A stretch of DNA of 64,000 nt from Acinetobacter boissieri (GTDB taxonomy: Bacteria; Pseudomonadota; Gammaproteobacteria; Pseudomonadales; Moraxellaceae), in contig NZ_FMYL01000001.1 in the NCBI RefSeq assembly GCF_900096955.1, positions 310,001 to 374,000 of the forward strand. The letters are read 5' to 3'. Shown piece by piece: positions 8,298 to 17,433 of this stretch; within the stretch, counting starts at the first letter, position 1, and every line of letters starts with the position of its first letter. The position numbers were made by a program, and so were the translations under genes. Below the pieces are notes generated by a model. It saw only the letters and a program-made list of their open reading frames with translations, searched no databases and had not been told where the DNA came from.

Positions 8298-8320
8298 TCA
8301 CTCGCCATTAGGACGCTGAT

Positions 8321-9631
8321 ATGACTTCAAGCCCCCAGACACCGGTCGTCAATAGTTTACATCGGAGCAAACACCTTGCCACAATTGCACTGATTATGGC
8401 CGTGGTTGCATGGGTGGCATTTATGATTAGCGCCAAGTTTTTCCCTCATTACAGTGGCATATTACACATACTTATGCTGTCTGCAGAAGCAGGAGTGGTC
8501 GGTGGACTTGCCGATTGGTATGCCATTACCGTGCTCTTTCGCAACCCTTTTGGTCACGTTCCAATTCCACGTTTTTTACGTGACCACACCGAAATTATTC
8601 CAAGAAACAAAGCCCGTATTGCTGAATCTATGGGGCATTTTGTACAAGAAAATTTTCTGTCACCGCAAGTGGTCGAAAAAAGTTTACAACAAACCAATGT
8701 GAGCCACAGCTTGGGACAATGGCTACAAAACCCCAAAAATAGTGGGCAAATTACCCAAATCATGCAACAAACGTTACCTAAAATATTTGATTTTATTGAA
8801 CAAGAAAAAATTGCTCAGTTTATTCAAACCAACAGTTTACAGTGGATTGAAAACACCAAAGTAAACCAACTGGCCAGTGAAATGTTGCACTCTATTTTAG
8901 ACAATGACTTTCACGAAGAACTCTTGCAACAAGGTTTAGACGGTGCACATGCGTGGATTTTAAAACATCCTGAACAAGTCCGAGAAATCACAACAACTCT
9001 ATTTAAAGAACTTGGTATTTTAAAGCTGTCTAAAGGTGCTAGCCTGTTTGGAATAGACATGCAACAACGTACAGTAGACAGCTTTATGGAAAAGCTTGAA
9101 CAAGTACTACAAGACCGTGAGCACCCATGGCGACAGTACGTTGAACAGTATGGAAAAAGTCTTATGCTCGATTTACAAAATGAGCACAGCAGCGCCAGTC
9201 AACGACTCAATGACAGCAAAAATGCATTATTGCAGAGTCCGCAATTGGTCAATTTTATGAGTAGTGCTGTGGTGATTTTGTTTAATGCCATTAAAAGTGA
9301 CTTAGCGAAGACAGACTCTGGCATTGCTAAAAACCTCCAAGCAGCCATTGAAACCCTAGGCGACAACTTACTACAACATGAGGAAGTTGGTACATTACTC
9401 AATCAACGCTTAAGCACTTTGGCTGTACATTTTAGTGACCGCTATAGCGATAAAGTGATTCGATTTATTAGCGAACGTATTCATGAGTGGGATTCAACCG
9501 ACATGATTGCTAAAATTGAAAATGAAGTAGGTGGTGACTTACATATGATTCGGGTCAATGGTGTAATTGTGGGTGCCTGTATTGGATTAGTACTCGGTGG
9601 AATTCGAGCAGTGGTTGATTATGCATTTTAA
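8321..9631 (+). CDS. DUF445 family inner-membrane protein (YjiN-like)
   Basis: 436 residues. Two hydrophobic helices near the N-terminus (about residues 20-65) include the conserved AEAGVVGGLADWYAITVLFR segment, and PFGHVPIPR follows. A long helical middle and a C-terminal hydrophobic segment (VNGVIVGACIGLVLGG, near 415) complete the usual DUF445 plan. The function of this family is not established; E. coli YjiN is a relative. A good ribosome-binding site (AGGA) precedes the ATG. Likely in the inner membrane with a large helical domain outside the bilayer. Confidence 0.85.
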   Translation: MTSSPQTPVVNSLHRSKHLATIALIMAVVAWVAFMISAKFFPHYSGILHILMLSAEAGVVGGLADWYAITVLFRNPFGHVPIPRFLRDHTEIIPRNKARIAESMGHFVQENFLSPQVVEKSLQQTNVSHSLGQWLQNPKNSGQITQIMQQTLPKIFDFIEQEKIAQFIQTNSLQWIENTKVNQLASEMLHSILDNDFHEELLQQGLDGAHAWILKHPEQVREITTTLFKELGILKLSKGASLFGIDMQQRTVDSFMEKLEQVLQDREHPWRQYVEQYGKSLMLDLQNEHSSASQRLNDSKNALLQSPQLVNFMSSAVVILFNAIKSDLAKTDSGIAKNLQAAIETLGDNLLQHEEVGTLLNQRLSTLAVHFSDRYSDKVIRFISERIHEWDSTDMIAKIENEVGGDLHMIRVNGVIVGACIGLVLGGIRAVVDYAF

Positions 9632-9724
9632 GATTAGGCATGCAATTTCATCACAACAGTCTGATTGCCCACGTTAAGACTGAAAAATACAAAGAGAGTC
9701 GATACAAAAAAATAAGGATGATGC

Positions 9725-10882
9725 ATGTTTCAAATCAATCATAAAATACCACAAACAGGTACCACCATTTTTTCTACCATGTCTGCGCTTTCCCAACGTT
9801 TAAATGCACTGAATTTATCTCAAGGGTTTCCCGATTTTTCACCACCATCTGCGCTTATTCAAGCACTGCAAGATGCGACTGCACAAGGTCACAATCAGTA
9901 TCCGCTCGGTGATGGCTTACCTGCCTTACGTGAGCAAGTATGTCAGATTTTCAAACAGCGAAATCCATTACTACAATTAGACCCAAAACAAGAAGTCACC
10001 ATTACTGGCGGGGCAACCATTGCCCTACACTGCACCATACAATCTCTGCTTCAATCGGGCGATGAAGTCATTATTTTTGACCCAAGCTATGACAGCTATG
10101 GCCCATCTATTGCGCTAGTGGGTGCAAAAGCCATTCACATTCACTTAAAGACACCAGATTTTAGTGTCGATTGGCAACAGGTTGAAGATGCGATTACGCC
10201 TAAAACTCGCATGATCATTGTCAATACACCACATAACCCTACAGGGGCCATTTGGTCAAAGCAAGATTGGTTAAATCTCATAGAAATAATTGAAAAACAT
10301 AATATTATGGTCTTGTCAGATGAAGTCTATGAACACTTGGTATTTGATCAAAAACAGCACTACAGTGCACTCGATTTTCCAGAATTACGTGAACGGAGCT
10401 TAGTCGTTGGTTCATTTGGAAAAAGTTTTCACGTCACAGGCTGGAAAACAGGATATTGCGTGGCTTGTCCTCAAATAATGCAGGCCTTTCGGCAAGTGTA
10501 CCAATTCGCAAGCTTCTGTGGTGTTGCACCGGTACAAGTAGCACTTAGCCAATTTATGCAAGAGCATCCAGAGCATCTCGCCCGATTAGCAAGCTTTTAC
10601 CAAGCAAAACGAGATCTATTTTTAGATGGGCTAAATAATGCACGTTTCACCTATACAGCAAGTCAAGGCACATATTTTCAAACGCTTGACTACAGTCAGA
10701 TTCAGCCTCATTTAAATGATGTGGAAATGTGCCAATATTTGGCGGAGCAACATAAAATTGTCGCCATTCCACTGTCAGCATTTTATAAAAAACCACCATC
10801 ATCACTTCGGCTACTGCGTTTTTGTTTTGCAAAACAAGATACGACATTATTAAACGCGACAGCAATTTTAGCCACATGCTAA
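9725..10882 (+). CDS. Methionine-type aminotransferase (YbdL-like, PLP enzyme)
   Basis: 385 residues, a fold-type I class I/II aminotransferase. The PLP lysine is K233 in SFGKSFHVTGWK. Other family marks are NTPHNPTGAIW (167-177), the SDEVYEH aspartate/tyrosine segment (198-204) and the N-terminal LSQGFPDF. The LSQGFPDF and SFGKSFHVTGWKTGY segments match the YbdL/kynurenine aminotransferase-like group, which prefers methionine, so it probably interconverts methionine and its keto acid. The exact substrate is inference. A MATE pump gene begins 30 bases downstream. Confidence 0.82.
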   Translation: MFQINHKIPQTGTTIFSTMSALSQRLNALNLSQGFPDFSPPSALIQALQDATAQGHNQYPLGDGLPALREQVCQIFKQRNPLLQLDPKQEVTITGGATIALHCTIQSLLQSGDEVIIFDPSYDSYGPSIALVGAKAIHIHLKTPDFSVDWQQVEDAITPKTRMIIVNTPHNPTGAIWSKQDWLNLIEIIEKHNIMVLSDEVYEHLVFDQKQHYSALDFPELRERSLVVGSFGKSFHVTGWKTGYCVACPQIMQAFRQVYQFASFCGVAPVQVALSQFMQEHPEHLARLASFYQAKRDLFLDGLNNARFTYTASQGTYFQTLDYSQIQPHLNDVEMCQYLAEQHKIVAIPLSAFYKKPPSSLRLLRFCFAKQDTTLLNATAILATC

Positions 10883-10912
10883 ATATCTGCATTTTACAAC
10901 TTGGTATAAAAA

Positions 10913-12277
10913 ATGAGTAAACCACTCGTAGCAAATAACAAACCACTCTTTCAAACCTTTATTTTGTTTGTACTGCCACTCATTGCGACCAATATTTTAC
11001 AAAACCTCTCAGGCACCATGAACACCATTTTTGTGGGGCAGATGTTAGGTGTACATGCTGTTGCAGCGATTGCTGTATTTTTCCCCATTTTATTTAGCAT
11101 GATGGCATTTATTATTGGGTTATCATCGGGTGCAAGTGTACTTGTAGGCCAAGCATGGGGGGCAAAGGACTTAGAAAAAGTGCGACAAGTGGTGGGAACA
11201 ACACTATTCATGACCCTCATTTTAGGTACAGTTATTGCACTATTGGGTGGTACATTTACACCTCAAATTGTGCAATTTTTAGGGGTTTCAAATGATGTAC
11301 AGCACTTGTCTATTCCCTACGTACGCACCATGTTATTTGCAAGTCCGCTCATTTTTATTTATATCATTTATACGTCTTTACTGCGCGGTGTCGGTGATAG
11401 CCTCACGCCCCTATTTGCTTTAATTATGACCTGCATGATTGGTTTAGTCGTCACTCCCACACTCATTAAAGGCTACTTTGGTTTACCACAGTTAGGAACA
11501 ACTGCACCTGCTGTGGCCTCTATTTTAAGTAATATTGCAGTTTTACTCTTTTTAATTTTCTATTTGAATTATAAAAATCATGCACTCAAACCAAACTTTG
11601 CATTGATCAAAGATATTCGGTTTCACAAAATACTGGCACCTAAAGTTTTAAAATTAGGTATTCCTACGGGTATTCAAATGATTACCACCTCATTATCTGG
11701 CTTAGTTATTGTACGTTTAATTAATTCATTCGGTGCAGATGCGACAGCAGCTTATGGAGCAATTAATCAGGTCATGAACTACATTCAATTCCCAACATTA
11801 TCTGTTGCAATCGCAGCTTCAATTTTTGCATCTCAAGCCATTGGTGCGGGAAAAAGTGATCAACTTGAACAAGTCACAAAAACTGCTGTACTCACTAGTT
11901 TAGGCATTACGGGCAGTTTGGTCATCATTGCTTATCTGATTGCAGATCATTTACTCCAGTTATTTTTGACTGACCCTCAAGTCATTATATTAGGTAAAAC
12001 TTTACTTTATACCGTGTTATGGGCTGTTTTATTTTTTGGTATGAGTACTATTTTTGCCTCTATTATGCGTGCATCTGGCACAGTGAATGTACCCATGCTG
12101 ATTAATATTGGTACGATTTTATGTATAGAGTTACCTTGTGCCTACCTATTTAGTCACTTCTGGGGATTACAAGGAATTTGGATCGCTTATGCATTGTCTT
12201 TTGTTTGCTTGAGTATATTACAATACGGTTACTACCGCTTAGTCTGGAAGAAAAAACCGATTCAACGCTTGGTATAG
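10913..12277 (+). CDS. MATE family multidrug/cation efflux pump
   Basis: 454 residues with about 12 membrane segments arranged in two homologous halves, as in MATE (NorM/DinF-like) transporters. The first half has the typical FVLPLIATNILQNLSGTMNTIFVG start. Such pumps export cationic drugs using Na+ or H+ gradients. The substrate cannot be read from the sequence. It converges with the GAF reductase gene; an inverted repeat across its stop codon can end transcription. Confidence 0.88.
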   Translation: MSKPLVANNKPLFQTFILFVLPLIATNILQNLSGTMNTIFVGQMLGVHAVAAIAVFFPILFSMMAFIIGLSSGASVLVGQAWGAKDLEKVRQVVGTTLFMTLILGTVIALLGGTFTPQIVQFLGVSNDVQHLSIPYVRTMLFASPLIFIYIIYTSLLRGVGDSLTPLFALIMTCMIGLVVTPTLIKGYFGLPQLGTTAPAVASILSNIAVLLFLIFYLNYKNHALKPNFALIKDIRFHKILAPKVLKLGIPTGIQMITTSLSGLVIVRLINSFGADATAAYGAINQVMNYIQFPTLSVAIAASIFASQAIGAGKSDQLEQVTKTAVLTSLGITGSLVIIAYLIADHLLQLFLTDPQVIILGKTLLYTVLWAVLFFGMSTIFASIMRASGTVNVPMLINIGTILCIELPCAYLFSHFWGLQGIWIAYALSFVCLSILQYGYYRLVWKKKPIQRLV

Positions 12278-12285
12278 AATCGGTT
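12255..12285. terminator. Bidirectional terminator-like hairpin over the MATE stop
   Basis: AACCGATTC (12255-12263) pairs with GAATCGGTT (12277-12285) over a 13-base loop. It lies between convergent genes, with an A-run before it and T-rich DNA after it. Confidence 0.6.
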
Positions 12286-12293
12286 CTTCAACA

Positions 12294-12770
12294 TTAAATC
12301 TGTGCAATTAAGTCAACGACTTCACGTAAATATTTTTCGTCCACAGCATCAAATGTAGCCAAGTGTGCACTGTCTATATCAAGTACACCAATACATGTTT
12401 GGCCTGAAAAAATAGGTAATACAATTTCTGAACGAGCCTCAGAACTACATGCAATATGCCCTGCAAACTGCTCAACATCATCAACAAGAAGCACCTCTTG
12501 TTTTTTCCATGCTGTACCACACACCCCTCGACCATAAGCAATACGAGTGCATGCAATCGGGCCTTGAAATGGGCCGAGTACCAATTCTTCTGACTTGATC
12601 AAATAAAAACCAACCCATAACCAATCAAATTGAGACTTTAATGCAGCTGCAACATTTGCTAAGTTAGCAACTAAATCAGGTTCACCCTCTAGCAAACCAC
12701 GAATTTGTGGCAAAATATTCTCATATTGTTCAATTTTATCGCCTTTTACTACATTTAATTGCTCAGCCAT
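12294..12770 (-). CDS. msrC: Free methionine-R-sulfoxide reductase (GAF domain)
   Basis: 158 residues from the ATG at 12770, which is preceded by AAGGA; a GTG one codon earlier is less likely. A single GAF domain carries the three cysteines of fRMsr: C74, C84 and C108, spaced as in the E. coli enzyme. It reduces free L-methionine-R-sulfoxide in the cytosol with thioredoxin. The gene stands alone and converges with the MATE gene. The nearby methionine aminotransferase may be coincidence. Confidence 0.9.
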   Translation of the reverse strand: MAEQLNVVKGDKIEQYENILPQIRGLLEGEPDLVANLANVAAALKSQFDWLWVGFYLIKSEELVLGPFQGPIACTRIAYGRGVCGTAWKKQEVLLVDDVEQFAGHIACSSEARSEIVLPIFSGQTCIGVLDIDSAHLATFDAVDEKYLREVVDLIAQI

Positions 12771-12939
12771 CACTTTTTCCTTTAAAAACTAATTTAAGTC
12801 ATTTACATCTATATTAAAAAAATTAAAATATATATTTATCAAATATATAGAACATCATGTTCAAAAAACAAAATATAAATTTCACCTTAATTTCATCAAA
12901 ACTACTTTATCTTGTCACAAAAAAATAGGCTAATATTTA

Positions 12940-12990
12940 AATGACAGATTTATTGCAATAATACTGTCACAATAAATCTTTGTAATAGCC
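12940..12990 (+). promoter_or_regulatory. Possible Pho box upstream of phoB
   Basis: CTGTCAC at 12964-12970 matches the half-site of PhoB boxes, with a weaker second half about 11 bases on. An inverted half-site (ATGACAG, 12941-12947) and another GTCACAA at 12914-12920 lie nearby. Autoregulation of phoBR is usual. The match is partial. Confidence 0.4.
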
Positions 12991-13027
12991 AATAGTTCAT
13001 AAAAGATTCACATAGGATGTTACAGCC

Positions 13028-13735
13028 GTGAAAGAGGATTATATTTTAATTGTCGATGATGAACTGCCCATTCGTGAGATGATTCATACCTCACTCGACA
13101 TGGCTGGTTTTCAATGTCTACAAGCAGAAGATGCGAAACAAGCACACCAAATAATTGTTGATCGCAGACCATCTCTTATCTTACTCGATTGGATGTTGCC
13201 GGGTGGTTTAAGTGGTGTAGAGTTGTGTTATCGCTTGAAGCGAGATGAAACACTGTCTGAAATTCCTGTGATTATGCTGACTGCTCGTGGTGAAGAAGAC
13301 CACAAAGTGCAAGGCTTAGATGCAGGCGCAGATGACTACATGACTAAACCGTTCTCAACCCGAGAACTCATTTCACGGATTAAAGCAGTACTCAGACGCT
13401 CAAATGCGCTCAGTGGCGATAAAGTGATTGATGCAAATGGTCTTATTTTAGACCCTGTGAGTCAACGTGTGAGTTTTAATGACAACATCATTGAAATGGG
13501 CCCCACTGAATACCGTTTACTGGCATTTTTTATGACACACTCAGAACGTGCCTATACCCGAGCACAATTACTCGATCACGTATGGGGCGGTAGCGTGTAT
13601 ATTGAAGACCGTACCATTGATGTACATATTCGTCGTTTACGTAAAATCTTAGAACCATTTGGCGTAGATAAATTTGTACAAACTGTGCGAGGTACGGGAT
13701 ATCGTTTTTCTACTCGCACAGATGCACTTAGCTAA
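13028..13735 (+). CDS. phoB: Phosphate regulon response regulator PhoB
   Basis: 235 residues with a GTG start; the ATG a few bases upstream is out of frame and closes at once. Receiver domain with acidic pair D10-D11, phospho-acceptor D54 (ILLDWMLPG) and K in MTKPF, then an OmpR-type winged helix ending in VRGTGYRFS. Under low phosphate the sensor PhoR phosphorylates D54 and PhoB then activates Pho genes. PhoR is encoded 11 bases downstream, which fixes the identity. A possible Pho box lies upstream. Confidence 0.95.
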   Translation: MKEDYILIVDDELPIREMIHTSLDMAGFQCLQAEDAKQAHQIIVDRRPSLILLDWMLPGGLSGVELCYRLKRDETLSEIPVIMLTARGEEDHKVQGLDAGADDYMTKPFSTRELISRIKAVLRRSNALSGDKVIDANGLILDPVSQRVSFNDNIIEMGPTEYRLLAFFMTHSERAYTRAQLLDHVWGGSVYIEDRTIDVHIRRLRKILEPFGVDKFVQTVRGTGYRFSTRTDALS

Positions 13736-13746
13736 GACTCAATACT

Positions 13747-15111
13747 ATGTATGAACACTACCCAACGCCAGATATCAGCCGAGAGTATAAAAATTATCTT
13801 TACAGTAGTCTTTGGCACTATGCAAAACAAGACTTAAGACTACTGGGATTTTTTTTAGTCATTGCCGGTTTGATTGGCTTTGGTATAGGTTACCTTATAC
13901 TTTGCTTAAGCTTAGCTGTGGTTTTATGCATCGCATTAAGACTACATGCATTATATTTGATCAATGAGTGGATTTCTCATAGACCCTATGACATGCCACC
14001 CAATGTACCCGGTTTATGTGGTGCGCTCGCATTTAATATTTATAGAGCACAACGTAAAGAACGTGTAGTGCAAGCCAATATGGTTACGCTAATAGACCGT
14101 GCACAATCTTCACTATTTGCCCTTGCCGAAGCAGTCGTCATTACCGATGAACTTCATCAAATTGAGTGGTGGAACCCTGCTTCAGAACACTTATTGGGAA
14201 TCAAACAACAAGATAAACACAACAACCTGCTAGGTATTTTGCGCCAACCTGCATTTGTTGAATATTTCCATAATATGGAACAACATCCAGATGGTATTAA
14301 AATAAAATCATCTGTATTTGAAGGCCATCATGTACAAATCAAACTCACACGCTTTGGTACAGAAAGCCGTCTTTTAGTCGCATATGACATTACTCGAGTA
14401 CATAACCTTGAGCAAATGCGTAAAGACTTTGTAGATAATATTTCGCACGAACTACGTACACCACTGACTGTACTGAGTGGTTATTTAGAAACATTTACAG
14501 ACCAAGATAATTTCAATCCAAAATGGCAACGTGCCTTTGACCAAATGCAATCACAAACACGACGCATGAATGCATTAGTGAATGATTTACTGCTACTATC
14601 GAGGCTTGAAAATGATCGTAAAACGGCGAAAAATCAAATTGTAGATATGCCAGCACTTATGAATCAACTGTTTGATGATGCTCAAGCCTACAATTCAGAA
14701 TATGGCCATATGCTCAATTTAGACATAGATAGCCACAGCGATCTGATTGGTTCAGATATGGAACTGGCCAGTGCATTTGGCAATTTAATTACCAATGCAA
14801 TCAAATATACGCCTAAAGGCAGTGGTACAATTACCATTGGTTGGCATGACGACCAAGAAAATGGCTACTTTACTGTACAAGACAATGGCATTGGTATAGA
14901 CCTGAAGCACTTACCTCGCCTGACTGAAAGATTTTATCGGGTCGACAGCGCACGCAGTCGACAAACAGGTGGCACAGGGCTAGGCTTAGCCATTGTAAAA
15001 CATGTACTTATGCAACATGGGGCATATCTTGAAATTGAGTCCCAAGTGAATCAAGGGTCTTGTTTTAAAGCTATTTTCCCAAAAGATCGTCTTTGCCAAA
15101 ATGAAAATTAG
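13747..15111 (+). CDS. phoR: Phosphate regulon sensor kinase PhoR
   Basis: 454 residues. Two hydrophobic helices at about 33-70, a short DUF3329-like linker, a PAS domain (about 118-215), HisKA with H234 in NISHELRTPL, and HATPase with N, G1 (DNGIGID) and G2 (GTGLGLAIV) boxes. This is the PhoR layout without a large periplasmic domain, since it senses via the PstSCAB-PhoU complex. It acts in the inner membrane as kinase and phosphatase of PhoB. Follows phoB by 11 bases. Confidence 0.95.
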   Translation: MYEHYPTPDISREYKNYLYSSLWHYAKQDLRLLGFFLVIAGLIGFGIGYLILCLSLAVVLCIALRLHALYLINEWISHRPYDMPPNVPGLCGALAFNIYRAQRKERVVQANMVTLIDRAQSSLFALAEAVVITDELHQIEWWNPASEHLLGIKQQDKHNNLLGILRQPAFVEYFHNMEQHPDGIKIKSSVFEGHHVQIKLTRFGTESRLLVAYDITRVHNLEQMRKDFVDNISHELRTPLTVLSGYLETFTDQDNFNPKWQRAFDQMQSQTRRMNALVNDLLLLSRLENDRKTAKNQIVDMPALMNQLFDDAQAYNSEYGHMLNLDIDSHSDLIGSDMELASAFGNLITNAIKYTPKGSGTITIGWHDDQENGYFTVQDNGIGIDLKHLPRLTERFYRVDSARSRQTGGTGLGLAIVKHVLMQHGAYLEIESQVNQGSCFKAIFPKDRLCQNEN

Positions 15112-15131
15112 TCTATTTACAGGCAAAGATT

Positions 15132-15482
15132 ATGTCTAAAAAACAATCCCTTATTTCAGCGCTGATCGCTCTCGCTTTACTGATTGTTGGTTTAATTTAC
15201 TTTACCAATGCATACCCATCAGAAGAAGAAAAAGCATACCATCGTATTGCAATGTGTTATGTGATTGAACACCGAGAAATTCAAGCAAATAATAAAGAAC
15301 TCATTGAATTTTTTAATAAAGTTGCGCAAGGTGGTGTACCAGACTATGCATTGAATAAACCTAAAATTTATGACAGCTTTGCTAATGAACTGATTGATTA
15401 TTATTTAAAGTTATCTCCCGAGAAACAACAAGAAGTAAAATCAAGTCGTGAAAATTGTGATCGAATCTTACAAGGGTTATAA
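15132..15482 (+). CDS. Small membrane-anchored protein of unknown function
   Basis: 116 residues. One hydrophobic helix at 8-27 (uncleaved anchor or signal), then a soluble helical domain of about 90 residues with two cysteines (C42 and C109) that could form a disulfide in the periplasm. I do not recognise a family. It starts 20 bases after phoR and so may be a third gene of the phoBR transcript, which would tie it to phosphate stress; that is context inference only. Confidence 0.6.
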   Translation: MSKKQSLISALIALALLIVGLIYFTNAYPSEEEKAYHRIAMCYVIEHREIQANNKELIEFFNKVAQGGVPDYALNKPKIYDSFANELIDYYLKLSPEKQQEVKSSRENCDRILQGL

Positions 15483-15919
15483 ATTTACATTCTAGAAAAT
15501 GAGTGAGCATTAAATTAGTTATTTTTTAGTGCATTTAAGCATAATTTATATATTGGCATAGGGTAATTCTGTTTATATACATCACTGAACAAAACTACCC
15601 TACACCTATACTTTTGTTACTATCAAATTTATGAGTAATATTAATATTTTACTCCACAATAAATATAAATTATTGAAAAATAATGTATTTATAAAAATAA
15701 GAATACTTCAATTTATACATTCAGTCTTGAAAATCAAAATATGAGCAACAGTATACAAAAACAAACATAAATTAATTATAATTTAACATTATATATACAT
15801 TGTGATACAGTAATAACATTCGATTAAAAGCTTTTGCTAAAGTTTCACACATTTAACCCATATTACACTCTTGCTTAAAATTTAAGCCAAACTCCTAAAA
15901 GTAGCCAAGGTATTACAAG
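15483..15919. other. AT-rich intergenic region upstream of the surface lipoprotein
   Basis: Over 430 bases, extremely AT-rich, with no open frame of note. It must hold the promoter of the hendecad lipoprotein gene. I looked for a Fur box and saw no convincing one. The composition differs from the core genes to the left and suits a horizontally moved island edge. Confidence 0.55.
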
Positions 15920-17350
15920 ATGCCCCTAATAAATACACCGAAAATAGTATCAGCAATCATTATTTCTCTGACAATGACAGCGTGTAGTAGCGGTGGTAAT
16001 CATGCCACTCAGAATGTAACAACTTCTCCTCAACAGAGTGATGCTGATAAAAAAGCTGCCGAAGATAAAGCAATTGCTGATAAAAAAGCCGCTGAAGACA
16101 AAGCAATCGCTGATAAAAAAGCTGCCGAAGATAAAGCTATCGCTGACAAAAAATCTGCCGAAGATAAAGCTATCGCTGACAAAAAAGCCGCTGAAGACAA
16201 AGCAACTGCTGATAAAAAAGCCGCTGAAGATAAAGCTATCGCTGATAAAGCTGCTGAAGACAAAGCAACTGCTGACAAAAAAGCCGCTGAAGATAAAGCT
16301 ATCGCTGATAAAGCTGCTGCTGACAAAGCAATCGCTGATAAAAAAGCCGCTGAAGACAAAGTAATTGCTGACAATAAAACTGCTGAAAATAAAATAACAG
16401 TTGAACAAGCTTTAGCTGAAAAAATTGCGACACGCAAAGCATGGGTGTTAGCAGAAAATAATGGTCAAGCAGCACGTGCTGCTAGTGCTGATACTACTGC
16501 TGCTTATGCTATTATTGATGCTGCTGTTGAAAAAATGATTCTAGCAGAGGTAAATTACGAATTTGTTTTTTCACAATTTAATTATATAAATGCACTAGAT
16601 GAAATAAGTAAGACTGATAAAAATGCATCGCCCGATGCATATAATTTTGCCCGTGACAAAGCAGATACTTATAAAAAACTATATGACAAAGCGACAGCGC
16701 TTAAAGATGCAGCAGATAAAGCACTTATTGCAGAAAAAATTGCCACTCAAGCAGATGAAAAAGCAAAAGCAAAAAATGCTACTGCTGAAGACATCGAAAA
16801 TGCCAAGAAAGCCAATGCGAATATGGATATAGCTGACAATATAATGAATGCTGCAGCATTCGAATCAGCGGCTTACCAGCAAAGCTACTCTGTTGTTTTA
16901 GGTAATTACACAGGTGATCTGAATCATGAAACGAATAGAAAAGTTCCTCTTGGTAGAACTGGAGAAATATCTATTATCGGTATGAAAACACACTCGAATG
17001 CTTTACCAACATTAGGCTCAGCTACTTACGATGGTAAAGCTTTTCAAGATCTTCCAGAGAAAGTAGGTGGCGCTTGGACAAGTAAGATTAATGAAGGTCA
17101 TTTAAGCTATAACGTAAACTTTACAGAACGCACAGGTTCCGGCTCTATTACTGGTTTAGGCGATGCCATTACCCTTGAAAAAGGTTCAATCTCTGGCACA
17201 GACATTAGTTCAACTGTAAAACAAGCAGATCTCGCAGGGAATTATTCGCTCGGTTTCTATGGTAAAAATGCTGAAGAAGTTGCCGGTAAAGTTGTATTCA
17301 CCAACAATGACTCTATTGGTTTTGGTGGTACACGTGGCGATGTCAAATAA
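15920..17350 (+). CDS. Slam-type surface lipoprotein with 11-residue helical repeats and TbpB-like barrel
   Basis: 476 residues. Signal peptide with lipobox MTAC (Cys22), then a Ser/Gly/Asn linker. Residues 43-150 are ten near-identical hendecads (consensus DKKAAEDKAIA; two units lack one residue), giving a long charged Ala/Lys/Asp/Glu helix like that of TolA. A further Ala-rich helical region runs to about 315. The C-terminal domain (about 321-476) predicts beta strands and has GFYGKNAEEVAGKVVF (445-460), the signature of TbpB/fHbp-like eight-stranded barrels in Slam-dependent surface lipoproteins. The adjacent gene encodes a Slam. By family logic the barrel is flipped to the outside and binds a host or environmental ligand; the ligand is unknown. 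Confidence 0.8.
   Translation: MPLINTPKIVSAIIISLTMTACSSGGNHATQNVTTSPQQSDADKKAAEDKAIADKKAAEDKAIADKKAAEDKAIADKKSAEDKAIADKKAAEDKATADKKAAEDKAIADKAAEDKATADKKAAEDKAIADKAAADKAIADKKAAEDKVIADNKTAENKITVEQALAEKIATRKAWVLAENNGQAARAASADTTAAYAIIDAAVEKMILAEVNYEFVFSQFNYINALDEISKTDKNASPDAYNFARDKADTYKKLYDKATALKDAADKALIAEKIATQADEKAKAKNATAEDIENAKKANANMDIADNIMNAAAFESAAYQQSYSVVLGNYTGDLNHETNRKVPLGRTGEISIIGMKTHSNALPTLGSATYDGKAFQDLPEKVGGAWTSKINEGHLSYNVNFTERTGSGSITGLGDAITLEKGSISGTDISSTVKQADLAGNYSLGFYGKNAEEVAGKVVFTNNDSIGFGGTRGDVK
16046..16369 (+). repeat. 33-bp minisatellite encoding ten 11-residue repeats
   Basis: Ten consecutive units, eight of 33 bases and two of 30, code for residues 43-150 of the surface lipoprotein. 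Copies differ mostly at third codon positions (for example gctgcc/gccgct, gataaa/gacaaa). All length changes keep frame. Long antisense frames across this block are by-products of the repeat. Confidence 0.95.
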
Positions 17351-17381
17351 CGTTATGATTATACCCTTCTGTTAAATTTTC

Positions 17382-17418
17382 AAAAAACCGTCTGTATAAT
17401 TGATTCAGACGGTTTTTT
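17382..17418 (+). terminator. Rho-independent terminator or attenuator between lipoprotein and slam
   Basis: A perfect 13-bp stem (17382-17394 with 17406-17418) with an 11-base loop, ending in six T. It lies 31 bases after the lipoprotein stop and only 15 bases before the slam ATG, leaving no room for a normal slam promoter after it. Confidence 0.9.
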
Positions 17419-17433
17419 CACTTTATTGGTCGC

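Noticed and set aside
15483..15919. Fur box upstream of the surface lipoprotein
   Set aside because: AT-rich palindromic stretches are present but none matches GATAATGATAATCATTATC closely.
16046..16369. CRISPR-like regular repeat
   Set aside because: Repeats are directly adjacent with no unique spacers and they encode protein in frame.
15950..16437. Long antisense open frames of 135-152 residues opposite the lipoprotein repeat
   Set aside because: They are a by-product of the 33-bp repeat: no stop codon occurs in one repeat unit, so all frames stay open. The products are low-complexity repeats without a start signal.
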